A stretch of DNA of 64,000 nt from Taxillus chinensis (GCA_023512835.1 CM042092.1:6387293-6451292), one strand, 5' to 3'. Shown: positions 1 to 13,729, numbered from the stretch's first letter. Translations and numbers: made by a program. Notes: generated by a model not told the origin, from the letters alone.

Positions 1-125
1 TTGGTTTCGGGGCATTGTAATTTTAAAAGGGGATATCATAAATTTAACCTTTTTTTTAAACAGTTGCTTTTCCATCTGATTTGTAGAGAGAGAGAGGTGA
101 TGTTAATGTCTATTCTCTGCACAAA

Positions 126-197
126 GCGGAAACCACCAAACGGCTATAAGGTGTCTGTTTATCTGTAAATTTGCGGAAAACCACCAAACGGCTATAA
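126..197 (+). promoter_or_regulatory. Duplicated TATA-like core promoter segment of the GT17 gene
   Basis: A 24-25 bp segment (GCGGAAACCACCAAACGG then CTATAA) occurs at 126-149 and again at 173-197 with one extra A. Both copies end in CTATAA, a TATA-like core. The second lies about 285 bp before the start codon at 481. The stretch between (to 480) is a plausible 5' UTR with GA-rich and pyrimidine tracts. The repeat is seen directly; the promoter role is inferred. Confidence 0.4.
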
Positions 198-480
198 TTG
201 CCTTTTTCCAAGCCTGAGAGAAGACAGATAGATAGAAACTAGGTGGACAGACCCTTTTGGAGTTGGAGATCGACCCAGATTTTCACCTTCCCTGTAGTTG
301 GTTGGATTGATTTGGGTTTTCTAGGGCTTGCTCCATCGATCTGAGAACCTACTTCATTAGAGACCAAGAGAAAGAGCCAAAACGAGAAGAGCCGTAGCAT
401 CGAATTTACTTTTGCTGCTTCTTCTTCTGCCCTACCATTCGATCGGGTTTATTTGTCCATTTGTTTGCCTGATTATCGTC

Positions 481-2519
481 ATGGTTGATGGGTATTCTAG
501 TTCCAAGAAGACGGATGATAGATGCGAAAACGTTTGTGGCGAGGTCATTTATCTTTCTCGTTTGTTTCTTAATCTTACTTGGATTTAATTGATTTGTTTG
601 TTTGCTGTTTTTCTTTTTTAAAATATGATTTTGGGGCTTTGGTCGAATTCTGGGTAATGGGTGTGTTTGATTTCGACCCATCACTAAATGGAAGAGAATA
701 GGCCTTTTATACATATAAAAAAACCTTCAATTACTTGTCTGTTTCCAATAGCGTTTTCTGTTTTCTTTGTTTTTGGGGTTTTGGTGCTTGTTGAATTTCA
801 ATAAATTATATTTGTTTTGTAGTTAGTGTTTTTGTTTTTCTCATTCCCGTTGCCCTGATCGTTGTTTGTGAACAACAGCGGTTATATGAACCCTAATGCT
901 GCCGTTTGAGTGTTTTCCCCCTATTGGGTGCTATTAATCTTTTCCTGCCCGAATACTTGTCTCTCTAATAGTTGAGAGCAGTGGATTATTATGGGTTTCC
1001 ATTTTTTATTTTTTTTTATTTTAAAAATCTGATTATTGTTATTATTATTTTTTTTCCTGAAGTTAAGTTTCATAGAATTGTATGTTTCCCGCATTAACAA
1101 TGCGCGTGAGATAACATTGGAAATTTTGGTTTCTGTGATTGAAGTAATTTTCTTATAACCATTTTGAGGTTGATATCGAGATTGGAGTGACCGTATTGGC
1201 TTTCTAGGTCTATGGCAATGAACTCTGAAAGGTTTAGTGCTTTTATCTGATTTGTGTTTCTGCGCTTTGAGGATATGCATAGCAGGTCTATTTTTACTGC
1301 TTCTCCGTGTCATTTACACCTTATTCACAATGTTAAGATGGGTCAAGTAGATGGCCCTCTATTCATTTAATTAATTATTTACTATCTGTTCCAATATAAT
1401 TTCTTTAATGCTCAGCAGGCAACCTGTATGGCATTTAGCATGTCACGACTTCGATGCATCTTGCGAGGGATGGACTTGAAAACATACATATTTTTGTTTG
1501 TGATCATTCCAACCTGTTCTCTCGGTTTTTATCTGCATGGCCAGAAGATCTCCTACTTCCTAAGACCGCTATGGGAATCTCCTCCAAAGCCATTTCATGA
1601 AGTTCCACACTATTTTCATGAGAATGTGTCGATGGGGACTCTTTGCAAGCTTCATGGGTGGAAAGTCCGTGAATCCCCAAGACGTGTATTTGATGCAGTT
1701 CTATTCAGTAATGAACTAGATATCTTGACAATCCGGTGGAAGGAATTGTACCCTTATATAACTCAATTTGTCATCCTTGAATCAAATTCCACATTTACAG
1801 GGTTACCTAAGCCATTGTTTTTTGCGAAGAATCGGGACCACTTCAAATTTATTGAACCCAAATTGACTTATGGGACAGTTGGGGGCAGATTTCGTAAGGG
1901 AGAGAACCCTTTTGTTGAAGAGGCATATCAGAGAGTAGCTCTGGACCAACTTCTAAGAATAGCAGGTATAGACGATGATGATATGTTGATAATGTCCGAT
2001 GTTGATGAGATCCCAAGCAGTCACACGATTGATCTGCTGAGGTGGTGTGATGACATTCCCCCTGTCCTTCATCTTCAACTGAGGAACTACTTGTACTCTT
2101 TTGAGTTTTTTGTTGATAACAAGAGTTGGAGGGCTTCAGTGCACAGGTACCAGAAAGGGAAGACGAGGTATGCCCATTACCGCCAGACTGACTATATGTT
2201 GTCAGATGCAGGCTGGCACTGTAGCTTTTGCTTTCGCCATGTGAATGAGTTCATATTCAAGATGAAGGCATACAGCCATTATGACCGGGTGAGGTTCTCT
2301 CACTACTTGAACCCCAAGAGGGTTCAGGATGTCATATGTAAAGGGGCTGATCTCTTTGACATGGTTCCTGAAGAATACACATTTAAAGATATCATCGGAA
2401 AGCTGGGACCCATCCCCCATTCATACTCTGCAATTCATCTTCCGGCATATGTGTTGGAGAATGCCTACCAGTACAGATTTCTGTTGCCTGGCAACTGCAG
2501 AAGGGAGGAAAGTGGCTGA
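481..2519 (+). CDS. Beta-1,4-mannosyl-glycoprotein 4-beta-N-acetylglucosaminyltransferase-like protein (GT17)
   Basis: Two coding exons, 481-543 and 1419-2519, joined in phase 0, give about 387 aa. The first exon encodes 21 residues ([13 protein letters not shown]...VCGE) that match the N-terminus I remember for plant GT17 proteins. The large exon has its own ATG at 1428, but the upstream frame stays open to the acceptor at 1418. A single membrane span (about residues 42-60) near the N-terminus indicates a type II Golgi protein. The catalytic region includes [24 protein letters not shown] and a DVDEIPS motif near residue 215, which matches the DxD sugar-nucleotide and metal site of GT17. The family includes animal MGAT3, which adds bisecting GlcNAc to N-glycans. 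Substrate in plants is not settled. The 875-bp intron 544-1418 has no other gene. The acceptor is CAGCAG, so Gln may be gained or lost. Confidence 0.93.
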
Positions 2520-4205
2520 TTTTTCCTTTGTAAAGGTTAATTGTTCTGTTTTGTACATCGCACCACAGGGGGAGGCTCCCAATGAATGATTACTGGGTAT
2601 GAGGTGACATTGGCACAGGTACAACTTCGGCCCAACAAAATCTGAAGCCATTATTTAGAGTTTTGTGGGAGAGCTTGGACTCCGTTTTAGATTTCTCGGG
2701 GGCGAACTCTGTATATTTTACCCATCCTTTTTTCTTTTTGTTTCCCTTTTCTTGGTTTCTTCCTAGACACTGAGAAATTCTCTTTTGTTGGCGTGGTATG
2801 ATCATTAGATTGCACCTGGAGCAGAATGACATTAATTTTCCAGCCTTTTCTGTGATGGAAAATTTATCTTTGATTATTGGCTAATTTATTTTCATTTATT
2901 TATTTTGTTTTCACCACCTGTTCTGCCTGCTTACTCCTTGATCCCCTATTCTGGTTGCTGGATTCCAGTGTTCATATGTTGTTTAGAAAAAAAAAAACGA
3001 ATGAATTTTTAATGAAAACTTAAAGATGAGTTTTTTTTTTGTTGCATATTCATGTAGTAAAATATGTAACTTGAAAAAACAATTTTGACATGTTTTCAGA
3101 ATTTCAGACCTTGTCTAGGGTCTGGGGGGGTCTAACCAAAAGTGGAAGTGGAGGCTGGTCTCCACTTCGTCCAAGATAATGGGTCCTTTTGGGGGAGGCA
3201 CGAAAGTGTCAAGCTGGCATGGATTGAAACTGGATTGTTACTCTCTGATACCAACAGTGGTAGACACCAATCAGGAAACGGATTCGCATGCTTTCACGTT
3301 CTGTCTACAATAACGTTGATTGAAGTATCTTATTTTCCCATCTGTGTGGCCATGCTTTCAGATTTAGAGGTGTTGTGTACCGCTACTAGAGAATATATGT
3401 TATGTATGGTCCAATTTTTGTTTTATATGCAAAAGCATCCGCACCTTAAAAGTAGAATCCTCCCCGAGTTAGAAAAAAGGTAGAAATCACATGACCTTTG
3501 TAGTTATATTCTACTGCGATATTTAAAGTTGCCATTTTTTAAAAGATATTTATTTGAAAATTTTTACAATTTTTTTTTTTGAATTCAGTTGTGCAGCTGT
3601 GCTTCCTGGAATATTTTTCCTGTGGTCCCTTCAAAAATCTAAAAGTAGATTCCCTGTTCATGGGAGAATGTAGAATAGAAAAGTGGTTGGTTTTTAGTTT
3701 TTACATTATCGGCTGCGATTCAAAATTCTGTTATGATTTTTTAAAATTGTGAGTTTATATTTATTATAAAATTATTTAGTTTTATAATTTAATTTTTAAG
3801 ATATACGAGTTTTTATAATAAAAAATTTTAATTGCCATTTGATACATCCATGTGATTGTGGATCGTAGTGGTAAGCAACTCAATTTAATATAACAAGAGC
3901 CCATATTCTAAAATAATTGTTAATGATTAAAATAAATACATATGTTTGTGAAAAGTATGTCTGAGCACGCAAGCAGTTGAAAGTAGTGTCATCATTAGGT
4001 CAAATCAAAATCATATTCTCTAAAGATTAGGTCAAATCACGATAATCACTCTAGAAGACCTCTAAAAGCTCTAAGATCAACACTGAATATAGAGACTAAA
4101 ATTTAAAGAGCAATGCACTTGACTGTGTACTCAATTCTTCAGAGAAATAAAGAAGTTATGGCCATTTAAAGTTAATTATGTACGAATACGCATTTGACAA
4201 CTAAT
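2520..4205. other. 3' flank of the GT17 gene, no further gene seen
   Basis: The first about 300 bases after the stop are probably 3' UTR. The rest is AT-rich. An open frame at 3142-3483 shows no recognisable domain and is taken as chance. Confidence 0.5.
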
Positions 4206-4209
4206 GTGT

Positions 4210-4545
4210 AATGTCTTGTTTTATCAATAACTTTATTAATACTTGTTGGAATTAAACAAAGTCAATTTTGTTGGTTAGCTAACATCGTTATTTATCATTT
4301 TTAACTGATTTGAGGTTATTCTGGTTTCTATACAATTAGTTATGATTTTTTAAAGTTCGTAATCAAGTTTGTGTGGAACAGTCGGTGTGCTTCGCTTTGT
4401 TTTGCTAATACCTCTCTCAATACTTACTGGAATCGAGCAAGGTCAATTGCGTTGGCTAGATAATGTCTTTATTTATCATCTTAAACTGATTTGAGGTCAT
4501 TCTGGTTTGTATGCAATTAGTTATGATTTTTTGAAACTAACAGGC
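4210..4545. repeat. Diverged tandem duplication, period about 191 bp
   Basis: A segment near 4212-4352 recurs near 4396-4543. Shared blocks include ACTGATTTGAGGT, TTCTGGTTT and CAATTAGTTATGATTTTTT, offset by 191 bp. There is no coding content. The flanking stretch 4546-6770 is AT-rich and has an LTR-like appearance around 5300-5950 (TTTATAAATAGG, then a G-rich leader-like stretch), but I could not find paired ends there. Confidence 0.6.
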
Positions 4546-6769
4546 AGAATATTCACTTTGCCATGTACCACTGTACGGTTTTTCACAATTTTCTCCCAAA
4601 TGGCTAATCCTTTTGAGTGATTCCAATTCCAAAAGATAAATAACAAAATTTCAAGCAAAACAAGACCAATTTGACCATAATCCAAGCTCTATGGAGAAAA
4701 TTATGAATTTTCGAGGTTGCTACAGAAATCTGCCTCATTTTCCATGATTTTGATTATTTATATGCATGTTTGTTCCACATTGACAGTTTTGTTTCTCCAT
4801 GATCCAGTATATATACAAAACTACTTTCCTTACATGGCAAATAAGTACAAAGGAGGTCCAAAGAAGCCCAAGTTGAGTTGCCAGCTGGTGGTTGAGCCCG
4901 TTTTTATAATTTTTAACACTGAAAAACCCGAATTCTTTATTTCGGGACATAGTCAAATCTGAGGATCCTAGTCAATTCAAGCATTAAATGTAGTCAAATC
5001 CTCTGGAAGATTCGGATTCTTAAATTCAGACTGAGATATTCAGATCTGAAATATACCACAACTGAAAGATACTGTCCCAGATGTTGATTATTGGTTGATT
5101 TTGTCTTTCATGGGCAAAAACCATTTTGTCCCTAACTACTTCGTTTCTTCTCGAAATTAGACATGATCAAGTGTGTTGCTCATATTTTTTCATCCTCTAC
5201 TGTATTGGAATTTGGAAGCCAAATATCACTATCCTATCTAGACAAAATGGGATATGATGAGATAATTATCCAAAAAATCCTTAAATAATGGGATTTGGCC
5301 TTTTCCTAAAGTGCTCGGGTACACCAGAGGGAAATAAATAAAGTTGATGGTGTCAAATATATGAGAATATATCATAATGATTATCTAGAAATCTCATCCA
5401 TGATTTTATCCATTCTCACCAAGGTGTTCAGATGCGTCCAGAATTAAAAGGGAAAAATAAATTTGCAATGCTTGAGAAAGAAGAAATATCACTTGCTCAT
5501 ATTATCTCAATCAATTAATTCAAATTGGACAGTATTGAAAATCAAATAATCCTAATTGATTTAATGACATGCCTTAAAGATAAGAAATCCTATTTATGCT
5601 AATTATTTTGATCAAAGATTATATGAGAGAAACTACCTTTTGGAAGTCTAGCATACTCACTTTATAAATAGGTTGTTCATTTGACATCTAAAAAAGGGAG
5701 GAATTGAGGGGGCGAATAAATCATCTTTTCTGGGAGAGAAGGATAGGTTCTTAGAGAGACAATTTTGGAGGATTCACCGAAGAGAATTTTTGGAGAGCAA
5801 GGAATATACCTTAGCGGAGCTAAACATTACTTTTGAAGAATTGTCCTATGCTAATTATCCATGTTTTTTATTCTTTCCTACTTGTTATTAAACTGTTTAG
5901 TTTTTGTATCAAAATCTTTCCATCCTTCATTTTCTAAATAATAATAATAAAATAATAAAACACACATAACTCATCTTTTTTAGAAAATTAAAATCAAAGG
6001 CTCGAGCGGCCGTGGGATTGAGCCTTTAATGCTTATACCTTAGCTGCTTGGGCCAACATTGATTGTAGAAGTACTATTTATTTAAAATTATTTTATTTTA
6101 TTTTTTTTTCTAAAAAAAGAATAGCATTACTATATGAGCCTATATCACATCTTTTTCTAAAATTAAGATGTTTTTTTCCTTTTAAAAGCCTAGATCCTAA
6201 AATTTTCTTTTCACTTAAAATATAAAAAAACAAAAATTAACTTATTTTAAAGTAAAACAAACAAACATTCATAGATAAAGACTGGGTACTAATTATGGGC
6301 GTTGTGGGAGTGCAAGAATTTTTCTTCCTTTCCCACACGTAATCGACTCCCAAACTTTAAACTTTGAGACCGTAGACATTTCTTTTTCTAAGTGTCCAAT
6401 CATACCTCCAAATTGTTTGGTGGTTACTCTGTATTTTCTTTTCCTTGTGTGGTTTGTGTGAGCTACTGTGCAGAGATGACTCAGGGACCAATGACATGAA
6501 CTAGCATTGAGTCCTTTCCGAAACCAGTCTTGAGCCCGGTTGAAATCGGGTGATGACACCATAATTGGATCATTTTTTTAAAAAAATTGTGACCCATTCA
6601 GGGAGCGCCAGATCAACCGCACTTATGAGCCGCTTGTATCTTGCGCTTATAGGTTGTGTCCATTTGCTTGAGACCTTGATTGTTTTTACCGACTTGTCTA
6701 ATTTTTTAAGCCTAAAGTATATAAATCAAAGGCAAACCTAATACCAATAACAATTAATATTAATCTTCA
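4546..6769. other. AT-rich gene-free stretch, probably old transposon debris
   Basis: No credible coding region. Around 5300-5950 there is a TATA-like TTTATAAATAGG followed by purine-rich sequence, as in LTRs, without terminal repeats I can pair. Around 6290-6560 an open frame on the minus strand has no recognised domain. Confidence 0.35.
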
Positions 6770-6995
6770 ATGTTTTTTCTTTTGAAATACGAGAAAAATC
6801 GCCTGGCTGGCCAATTAATTTTGTGATCAAACTCCCCATACGTCAAACCCTTGGCGTAAACATTCTTTTAGTCCCCCTATTCACACATGCATAATACCCA
6901 AAACAAATCCACAATAATCACTATTTTACATGGGGTTCGAACACAGGTTCTAAGATTCTCGCGTGCTCCTTGCCGCCACTAGACCAACCGAGGTG
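6770..6995 (-). mobile_element. tRNA-derived SINE
   Basis: On the minus strand the element starts near 6992 and carries an RNA polymerase III A box (TGGTCTAGTGG, about 6979-6969) and, about 45 nt further, a B box (TGTTCGAACCCC, about 6942-6931). This is the spacing of a tRNA-type internal promoter. It is not an intact tRNA gene: no acceptor stem can be folded and a non-tRNA body follows. The lower-coordinate boundary is approximate and I found no clear target-site duplication. Confidence 0.6.
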
Positions 6996-7149
6996 TTCAA
7001 TCAACAATATTTATATAATAGTAAAATATATTGATTGTATTATATGATTTTTTTAGTAATTTTCAGTAACTACCTATAATTAAATATATAATTTTTTAAA
7101 ATATAAAACTTCAACTTTAAATAATTACTAACTCAATTTGAATTTACTT

Positions 7150-8171
7150 GTTGTAAAACTACTCCATCTATAAAGATAGAGGGTGCTTCAAGCCCCACGA
7201 GATAGATCCATGGGCACATGGAAAACATTAGGAGATCGTAGGTCTCATGTCATGATCAAGATCCATAAATACCTAATATCTTATATTAAAAGCTTATTAA
7301 GAATCTCAACCTATGATGTTTAACGCCAACATTAAAAATATAAATTCCCCTCCTAGTTTCTATGTAAATCAATTAATCAAACAAAGATTGAATGTATTGG
7401 ATTGCGATCAATTACACAATAATCAAAATACATGGGCAAAATATTTAAGTACAAGAAATCAAACACTCAAACTTGGAATTAAAATAAAACAAACTAAATA
7501 ACTCAATATAAAATGTGTGTTTTCACAACCAAATTAAATCAATTACTCCATAAGAATGGAGGTAATCCATAACTAATTCAATCTAATTTGTTTATAGTGT
7601 AACAAATGAACGAGTGATCCCTTCTCCAAAACCTTAATGCGTCCTCTTATAGTTCATGGCTAGCATTCTCTCAAGCAAGTCACGAATCTCGGCCCTAAGA
7701 TCTCTACAAATCAATCTAAATCATCCATGTCAATGATGGTTAAGGAATATAATGTCAATAACCCTAAATCACTATTTTCTCCATGTTCTAGGTTAGTACT
7801 TACGAAAATACAGCATTGTTAAGACTAATGTTGTCACTTGAGGCAGTTCAAGATTCTAAAACTGGGGCATTTGAGATTCTAAAATTGTGAAGTTCAAGAT
7901 GAGAATACTGGGGTGTTCAAGATTCAAACATTAGGTAGTTAAACTCTAAATTATCCCATAAGACATCTTTTCTCATTACTTGTGGCTTTATTTAACCTAT
8001 TTTAACTAAGCTTGTATCGAAATACAATAAAATTACGTAAAATCACATATAAAACATATTGGAGCAAATCTAATCATAATTCATCTTATCAAAGGGTAAA
8101 AAAAAAACTCCAATAGAGATAAAAATTAAGCATAATAGAACCATAAAATAATATAAAATATGGTTCTAGCA
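7150..8171 (-). mobile_element. LTR (copy A, 3' side) of a degraded Ty3/gypsy element
   Basis: Read on the minus strand it begins at 8171 with TGCTAGAACCATA, right after a polypurine-like tract (AAGGCAGGGAGT). It is similar over several hundred bases to 16265-17132 (copy B), sharing phrases such as ACATATAAAACATATTGGA and CCTTAATGCGTCCTCTTATAG. Together with the integrase relic at 9300-10395 on the same strand, this is read as the 3' LTR of an old element. The low-coordinate boundary near 7150 is uncertain. Confidence 0.6.
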
Positions 8172-9071
8172 ACTCCCTGCCTTGAATTATTGTTTGTCCT
8201 CAAGAAAAAAAAAAGAATAGTAAAAAAAGGGCTTCATTAATTTCTTTAATACTCAAATACATTAAAAACAACTAAGGTATAGATAAGCTAAGTTCTAGTA
8301 TGGTTAAGTGAGTGTGTACACTTAAATTTAAACTTTACACTTTTCTTAATTTAACTTTATTCCATAACACTCGATCAAAGTTATGTAAACATGTAATCTT
8401 CAATCAATTAGCGAGAAAGGCATGCTATAAAAATAATACAATAGTTGGTCCATACTTAAAAACATCATGCCATTTATCATATAAATACTCATTGGGAAAC
8501 AAATAAATGAAAAATGCATGGAACTAAACAAAATATAAAATATTTTGATGTGTTAGCACTATTTTTGATAATGGAAAGTTGTGAAATGCCCACTTAACAT
8601 TAAAAATCTATAGTGTGTTTGTAGTGGGTTTCAATATGACAACTCCTAGATTATGAAAGACCTTAGATACTAAGCTTATAATCTAGGCATTGTGAAGGGG
8701 CCTTCTCAAGATCAATTTTCAAGTGATATAAGACACTTCAAGCTAGCTTTTCTTAAACATAAAATCTTTTTTTTTTTTTTATTTTCTTTGTATGTTCCTC
8801 TTCACAATCATTTCTTTGCAAAGGGTTCATTTTTTAGCGCACAAGTCTTAGTTCATGAATTTACCATATTTATAAGAACATTTGAGTAAAAACATGAATA
8901 AAATGTAATGATACCCAAAATGATTCACAAAACATCACATTAATCCTCAAACATATCTAAAAAATAATGAAAATTCGATTCTTACGTATTTGCAAAGCTA
9001 ATAAATTAAAATTTTAGAACTATATATCTATGCACTAACAGTTCAAATGCAAACTTGAATCCCCCCCCCTA

Positions 9072-9096
9072 AACACACACACACACACACACACAA
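9072..9096. repeat. (CA)n microsatellite
   Basis: A run of about 12 CA units preceded by a short C run. It lies in the interior of the degraded gypsy element. Confidence 0.9.
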
Positions 9097-9299
9097 ATTA
9101 TGCATTGCCCGTGATGCATGATAATCAAATACAAAAGGAGGAAAATATAAGAAAAAGTTACAGATCACTGTCTCTAATGCTTCCCTCGATAAGAGTAATG
9201 GAGTCTGATTAGTAGAGTACCTACATACAATATACCAAAATCACCAAATAAGAAATTATAAAAGAAAAAAAAGGAAAAAGGATTCATATTGGATTATCT

Positions 9300-10395
9300 C
9301 TCGCAAATGCTTTATTTAATGTTGTAGCTAGACATCAATAGTCTTTCACTCGTTTTAATCAATTAAATGGATTGTATGCTCCTCCAGGTGAAAGTTGTCA
9401 TCCATATGTGATTCCAACCATTATCCATTCACTTTAAAAGTCATTCGATGTGGATATTGAATCTCAATTATGCCATAAGGGATATTTTGGTAATATCAAA
9501 TGGACTTGGCCACCTTGACTTTAGCTTTCTTGGAAAGAGCCTAAGTATAGAATTATAGAGAAGAACTTGTTGCCCAATTGCAAAATCTTTTAGACAAATG
9601 TACTTACCATGCCATCTCGTTCTATCTTTGTAAATTTTGAAATCTTCATAAGCTATATTATGGACTTATCCATTTCATTTATTTATAGCAACCTTTTCTT
9701 TTTTGTTGCTTGGATATCAAAATTTAATAACATTGTAACTCAATAAGTCTCATGCTCCAACTATACCTGTAAATAATATATTTATCCATACATTAGTCTA
9801 TAAGTTGGCATCTCGATAAGAGTCTTAAAAGCTGTATTGTAAGCTCATCATCATCAGATTTTTTTGCCCAATTAATCTTAGAGTTGTTCACAGTTTTCTT
9901 TAGTATCCTTATAGGCTCTTTATTGGATACTTCCACTTGACCACTTGTTTAAAGGCGATATGGTGTTTCTATGTGACGTGTAACTCCATATTTGTTCCAA
10001 AAGATTTTCAAATTGGTGGTTACAAAAATGTGTTCAACTAGCACCGATAATAGCTCCCAGAGTGCCAAATTTGTAAAGTTTTTTTTTCTAAAAAAATTGA
10101 CCACCACTCTTGCATCATTAGTCAGTATGGCCACTATGTCCACCCATTTGGACACATGGTCCACAACATACAAAATGAATTTACTATAGTAAAAAGAGGA
10201 AAAAGGTTTTGTGAAGTAATACCCCAAATATCAAATAAATCCCTCATGAGAATATTATTTAAAGACATTTTATTCTTCCTGGAGATATTTCCTACTTTTT
10301 AATAGTGATCACAAAGTTATGTAATTGTAACTTCATCTTTAAACAGTGTGGTCCAATAAAAAGTTTATTACAAAATCTTGACTATTGTTTTAATT
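9300..10395 (-). pseudogene. Ty3/gypsy integrase and C-terminal pol relic
   Basis: Minus-strand reading, high to low coordinate, gives in broken frames: a GISPGRIKMSLNNI-like zinc-binding end of integrase, then the core with YVVDHVSKWV, LTNDARVVVNFF and YGVTRHIETPY (10227-9949), then TSGQVEVSNKEPIRILKKTVN, then a GPF/Y-type stretch near 9600-9400 (LFPRKLKSRWPSPFDI and KVNGQRLKH-like). Stops and frameshifts interrupt every section, so it is inactive. The phrases match plant Ty3/gypsy pol of the Tat/Athila kind as I know it. Reverse transcriptase and gag are missing. They were presumably lost or lay in the region now occupied by later insertions (10400-16185). Confidence 0.8.
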
Positions 10396-12554
10396 CTATT
10401 GTAATGCCCCCAGCTATCACATCCCAAATTCCAAAAATCATGAAACCGGATATATGACTCCTAATGTTTGCACTCGAAGGATCAAGAGGCTGATAACACC
10501 TATAGAGACCACACAATGAGTATTGTCTTACATGTAACCTATATAGTCATCTAACAAGGGTAGCTATGTGCTTTCTCAAATGAAAAAGAAATCAATGACA
10601 TGCATTACATTCAATAATATAAAATAACCAAATCATTACAAGTTTAATAATACATTACAACTTTCCACGGACTAGGGATGTTAAACGAGCTCCCAACCTA
10701 CGGGCTACGCAAGTTGACCTGTGTTTTTTGGCGAGTTGGACTTGTAAAATCTAGCCCGTTTATATATAGGCTAGAATGGGCTTTGACCCACGAGCCGCAG
10801 GCTCAAGTGGGCCAAGCCCATTGGCTGAGTTTTTAATTTTTAATTTTCTCCATTTTTTGGATTTAATTTATTAAAATTTGGTATAATGTACTCATATTTT
10901 GTAATTTTAGGCACCTTTATAATTGTGTAAAGGTCAAGGGCGGTGTTAGCAAGGCTTCATGGTGTGCAGCTGCACACCCTGTATTTTTTTAAAAAAACTT
11001 ATACCTAATATGCGTTGACTAATATATTGATTGTAACGCCCCCAAATTTGAAACCTCCAAACTGGGTGCGTTAGCGGAAATTAAATATACAAATTTTATA
11101 TCAATTTCAAACTATTACTTAATTAATCAAACAAACCATTCATTATTACAAATTTCAATCCAAGATCTTTAAGGTTTAGGGGTTTAGAGACTAAGTGTCC
11201 ATAACCCATTATTACATAACAAAGCACACGAGCAAACAACTTAATAAATCTTTAAAATTTCACACAACTTTATTTCCAAGCACTTCTCGACTCCTTATCC
11301 TAGTTTCTCCATCCCTTAATTTCCTGGGGTTGGAAAAGAAATCATAAAAAGGGTGAGCTCAAATAGCCCAGTAAGGGTAAAATAAGCGGATAAGGAAAAT
11401 CATGAAGATATCGAACATAGGAAATACCATATAACATTTGCATACATGATCAACATTTCACAAGGAAATCATAACATGGAAGATTATGTTTAGACATCGT
11501 ATCATAACATCATGACCTAGGTTAACCACCTAGATACCGAATCATAACATAACATATTATCAGCTGGATTGACACTCTCCAGTGATGTTCTTTACCCAAT
11601 GCATTGGAGGTCTTTCTGGAACCACCCATCATAAACTTACTTTGTCCAAACATAAGAGGTCATACATAACATGAAACATAGCATGGAATTTCAATAAAAC
11701 ATTCAAGGCTAACAAGGATAACCACGATTATCAAAATGGTTATCTACCCCAATCAATTAAAAAGATCATTAAGAGATTAAAACGAAACTAATGTTTTCAA
11801 CAATAAATTGAAAATAGAAGAATAAGAAACATAAAACTCTTATAATAATAATTCCAAATAAAACAAGTTAAAGAGGAAGAGAAAAGAGAGAAAAGGAAAA
11901 GAAAAAAACCCTTACTATCCGCTTGTCGTTCTCCGCGTTCTAAACCTTAAAAAAAATATCAAAACACTAAATTAGCATTAATGCTTGAAAAGTTCAATAT
12001 CACACATATCTCCTTATATATATATATATATATATATCATACTTTAACTTATATCTTTTAATAGGCATACCGTGCTTGTGGGGTTGAATATTAATTTGGG
12101 TTCCCACTTCTATTGCTGTTCCATATCCTATTTCGATCCCATGCATCATAAGCCTTGAGTTGTGCACTAACTAGGTTATATGCCTTGAGAGTTTTTGAAT
12201 AAGATTTACTTCTTGTATTGGGTGAACGGAAAAGACGTGCGATAAGCTTATTTTTCCTACGTGTCTTCCACCTTAACCATGAGGGGATATTAGACACGGG
12301 TCTAAAGGGAAGATCAGGAGGAGATAAGGATGGGGATAGGTTGTGAGGTTGAAGCATTAACAATTGGGGTTCCGAAGAAGAAGGGCGATTACGGGAGAAT
12401 TCATTTTGGAAGTCGTTCCTTACGATCTTCCGCTATCTAGAACCTTAAAAATAAAAATAAAAACATAAGTTAATATTCTCATCTTTTCACTTGAATTATA
12501 GAATGACAACGCTATGATAAAATACTATAATTTAAAATAATTACACAGGTATGT

Positions 12555-12685
12555 ATGTAAGGTGGCAAGGCCAACCATGTATGTATATACGAGGTGGTAC
12601 AACCAATCATATAAATAACATATGTAAGGTGGCAAAACCAACCATGAATATAGTATATATGAGGTGGTAAAACCAACCATAAGGA
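12555..12685. repeat. Short tandem repeat with AGGTGGNAAAACCAACCAT core
   Basis: Four diverged units, each with AGGTGG followed by CAACCA, recur at roughly 35-36 bp intervals within the LTR-like element. They produce a repeating open frame on the minus strand that is not considered a gene. Confidence 0.6.
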
Positions 12686-13729
12686 TCTACATAATAAATA
12701 AGGAAGTAACTTCAAAATTTCAAAATCTTAAGTATTACCTTTCGTAGAACTTCGACGCTTGGTAAGTACCAAAAGCAAAAGAGGATTTGAGTAGAGTATT
12801 TGGGGTGTTAAGAGGGCTTAAGGGAGTGTTTTGAGAGGGAATTTCGTGGTGTGGCTTGAGGGATTTGTGCTTAAGAGGAGAGGCAAGACACTCCTTATAT
12901 AGGCAAGGATGGTGGTAGGTGTGTAGTGTGAAAGTAGTGTATGAATTTGACTTTGGCATCAAATTAAATTATGTAAAATATATATAATACTTTATTTTAT
13001 TCATATTATCCTCTCTTAAAACGTGGGTATCTTCTCCTACCATTTAAAAAATGTTTTAAGACTTTTCAACCTAGAAGGTTCCTTTGGCATCAAAAGTCCA
13101 CATTGGTGTACTCCCTACTAATTCAATTATAACGTTTTTAATTTTGTAGTTTTTGACAAATGGCTAATTGTATTGCATTAGTAACTCAAATATCTACAAA
13201 TAGGTACCAATTTTATAATTTTCACATGTGTATAACAAAAGTTATTGAATTTTAAAGTCATACTAAAATGTTTACCCGTTCACACTGAACCTATGTGTAG
13301 TATTTTAACTTCTGGAATTGATTAAATTCTGAAATTTTTACACGTTTTAGATAAGTGATAAAGGAACAAATGGGCTTTGGTTTCATGTCAATTGGATCTG
13401 TATAACTCAAGTTATGAATTTTTGAATGGGACCTCCAGAATCTGCCTCATTCAAATTTTTGGGCTTTACCTATGTTTTATACTTTTGGTAAAGTTAAGGC
13501 TTGTAATACTTACTTACCCATAGTAATTTGGTTTAAGAAACTAAATGACATAATATATAGCATCTAAAATTTTTATGACATATCAGAAATTATTTTATTA
13601 TTATTTTTATAACATATTTAATATTTATGCGGATAAAATAATATAATTGCATAATCAATAAACAATAAAGTAAGATAACATTATAGCATAAAATATTATA
13701 ATCCTAAACATAAACATTAATATCATATT

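Noticed and set aside
3142..3483. 113-codon open frame on the plus strand downstream of GT17
   Set aside because: No recognisable domain, no splice context, and composition like surrounding non-coding DNA.
6920..6995. Possible tRNA gene
   Set aside because: A and B boxes are present but no cloverleaf or acceptor stem can be formed and a SINE body follows.
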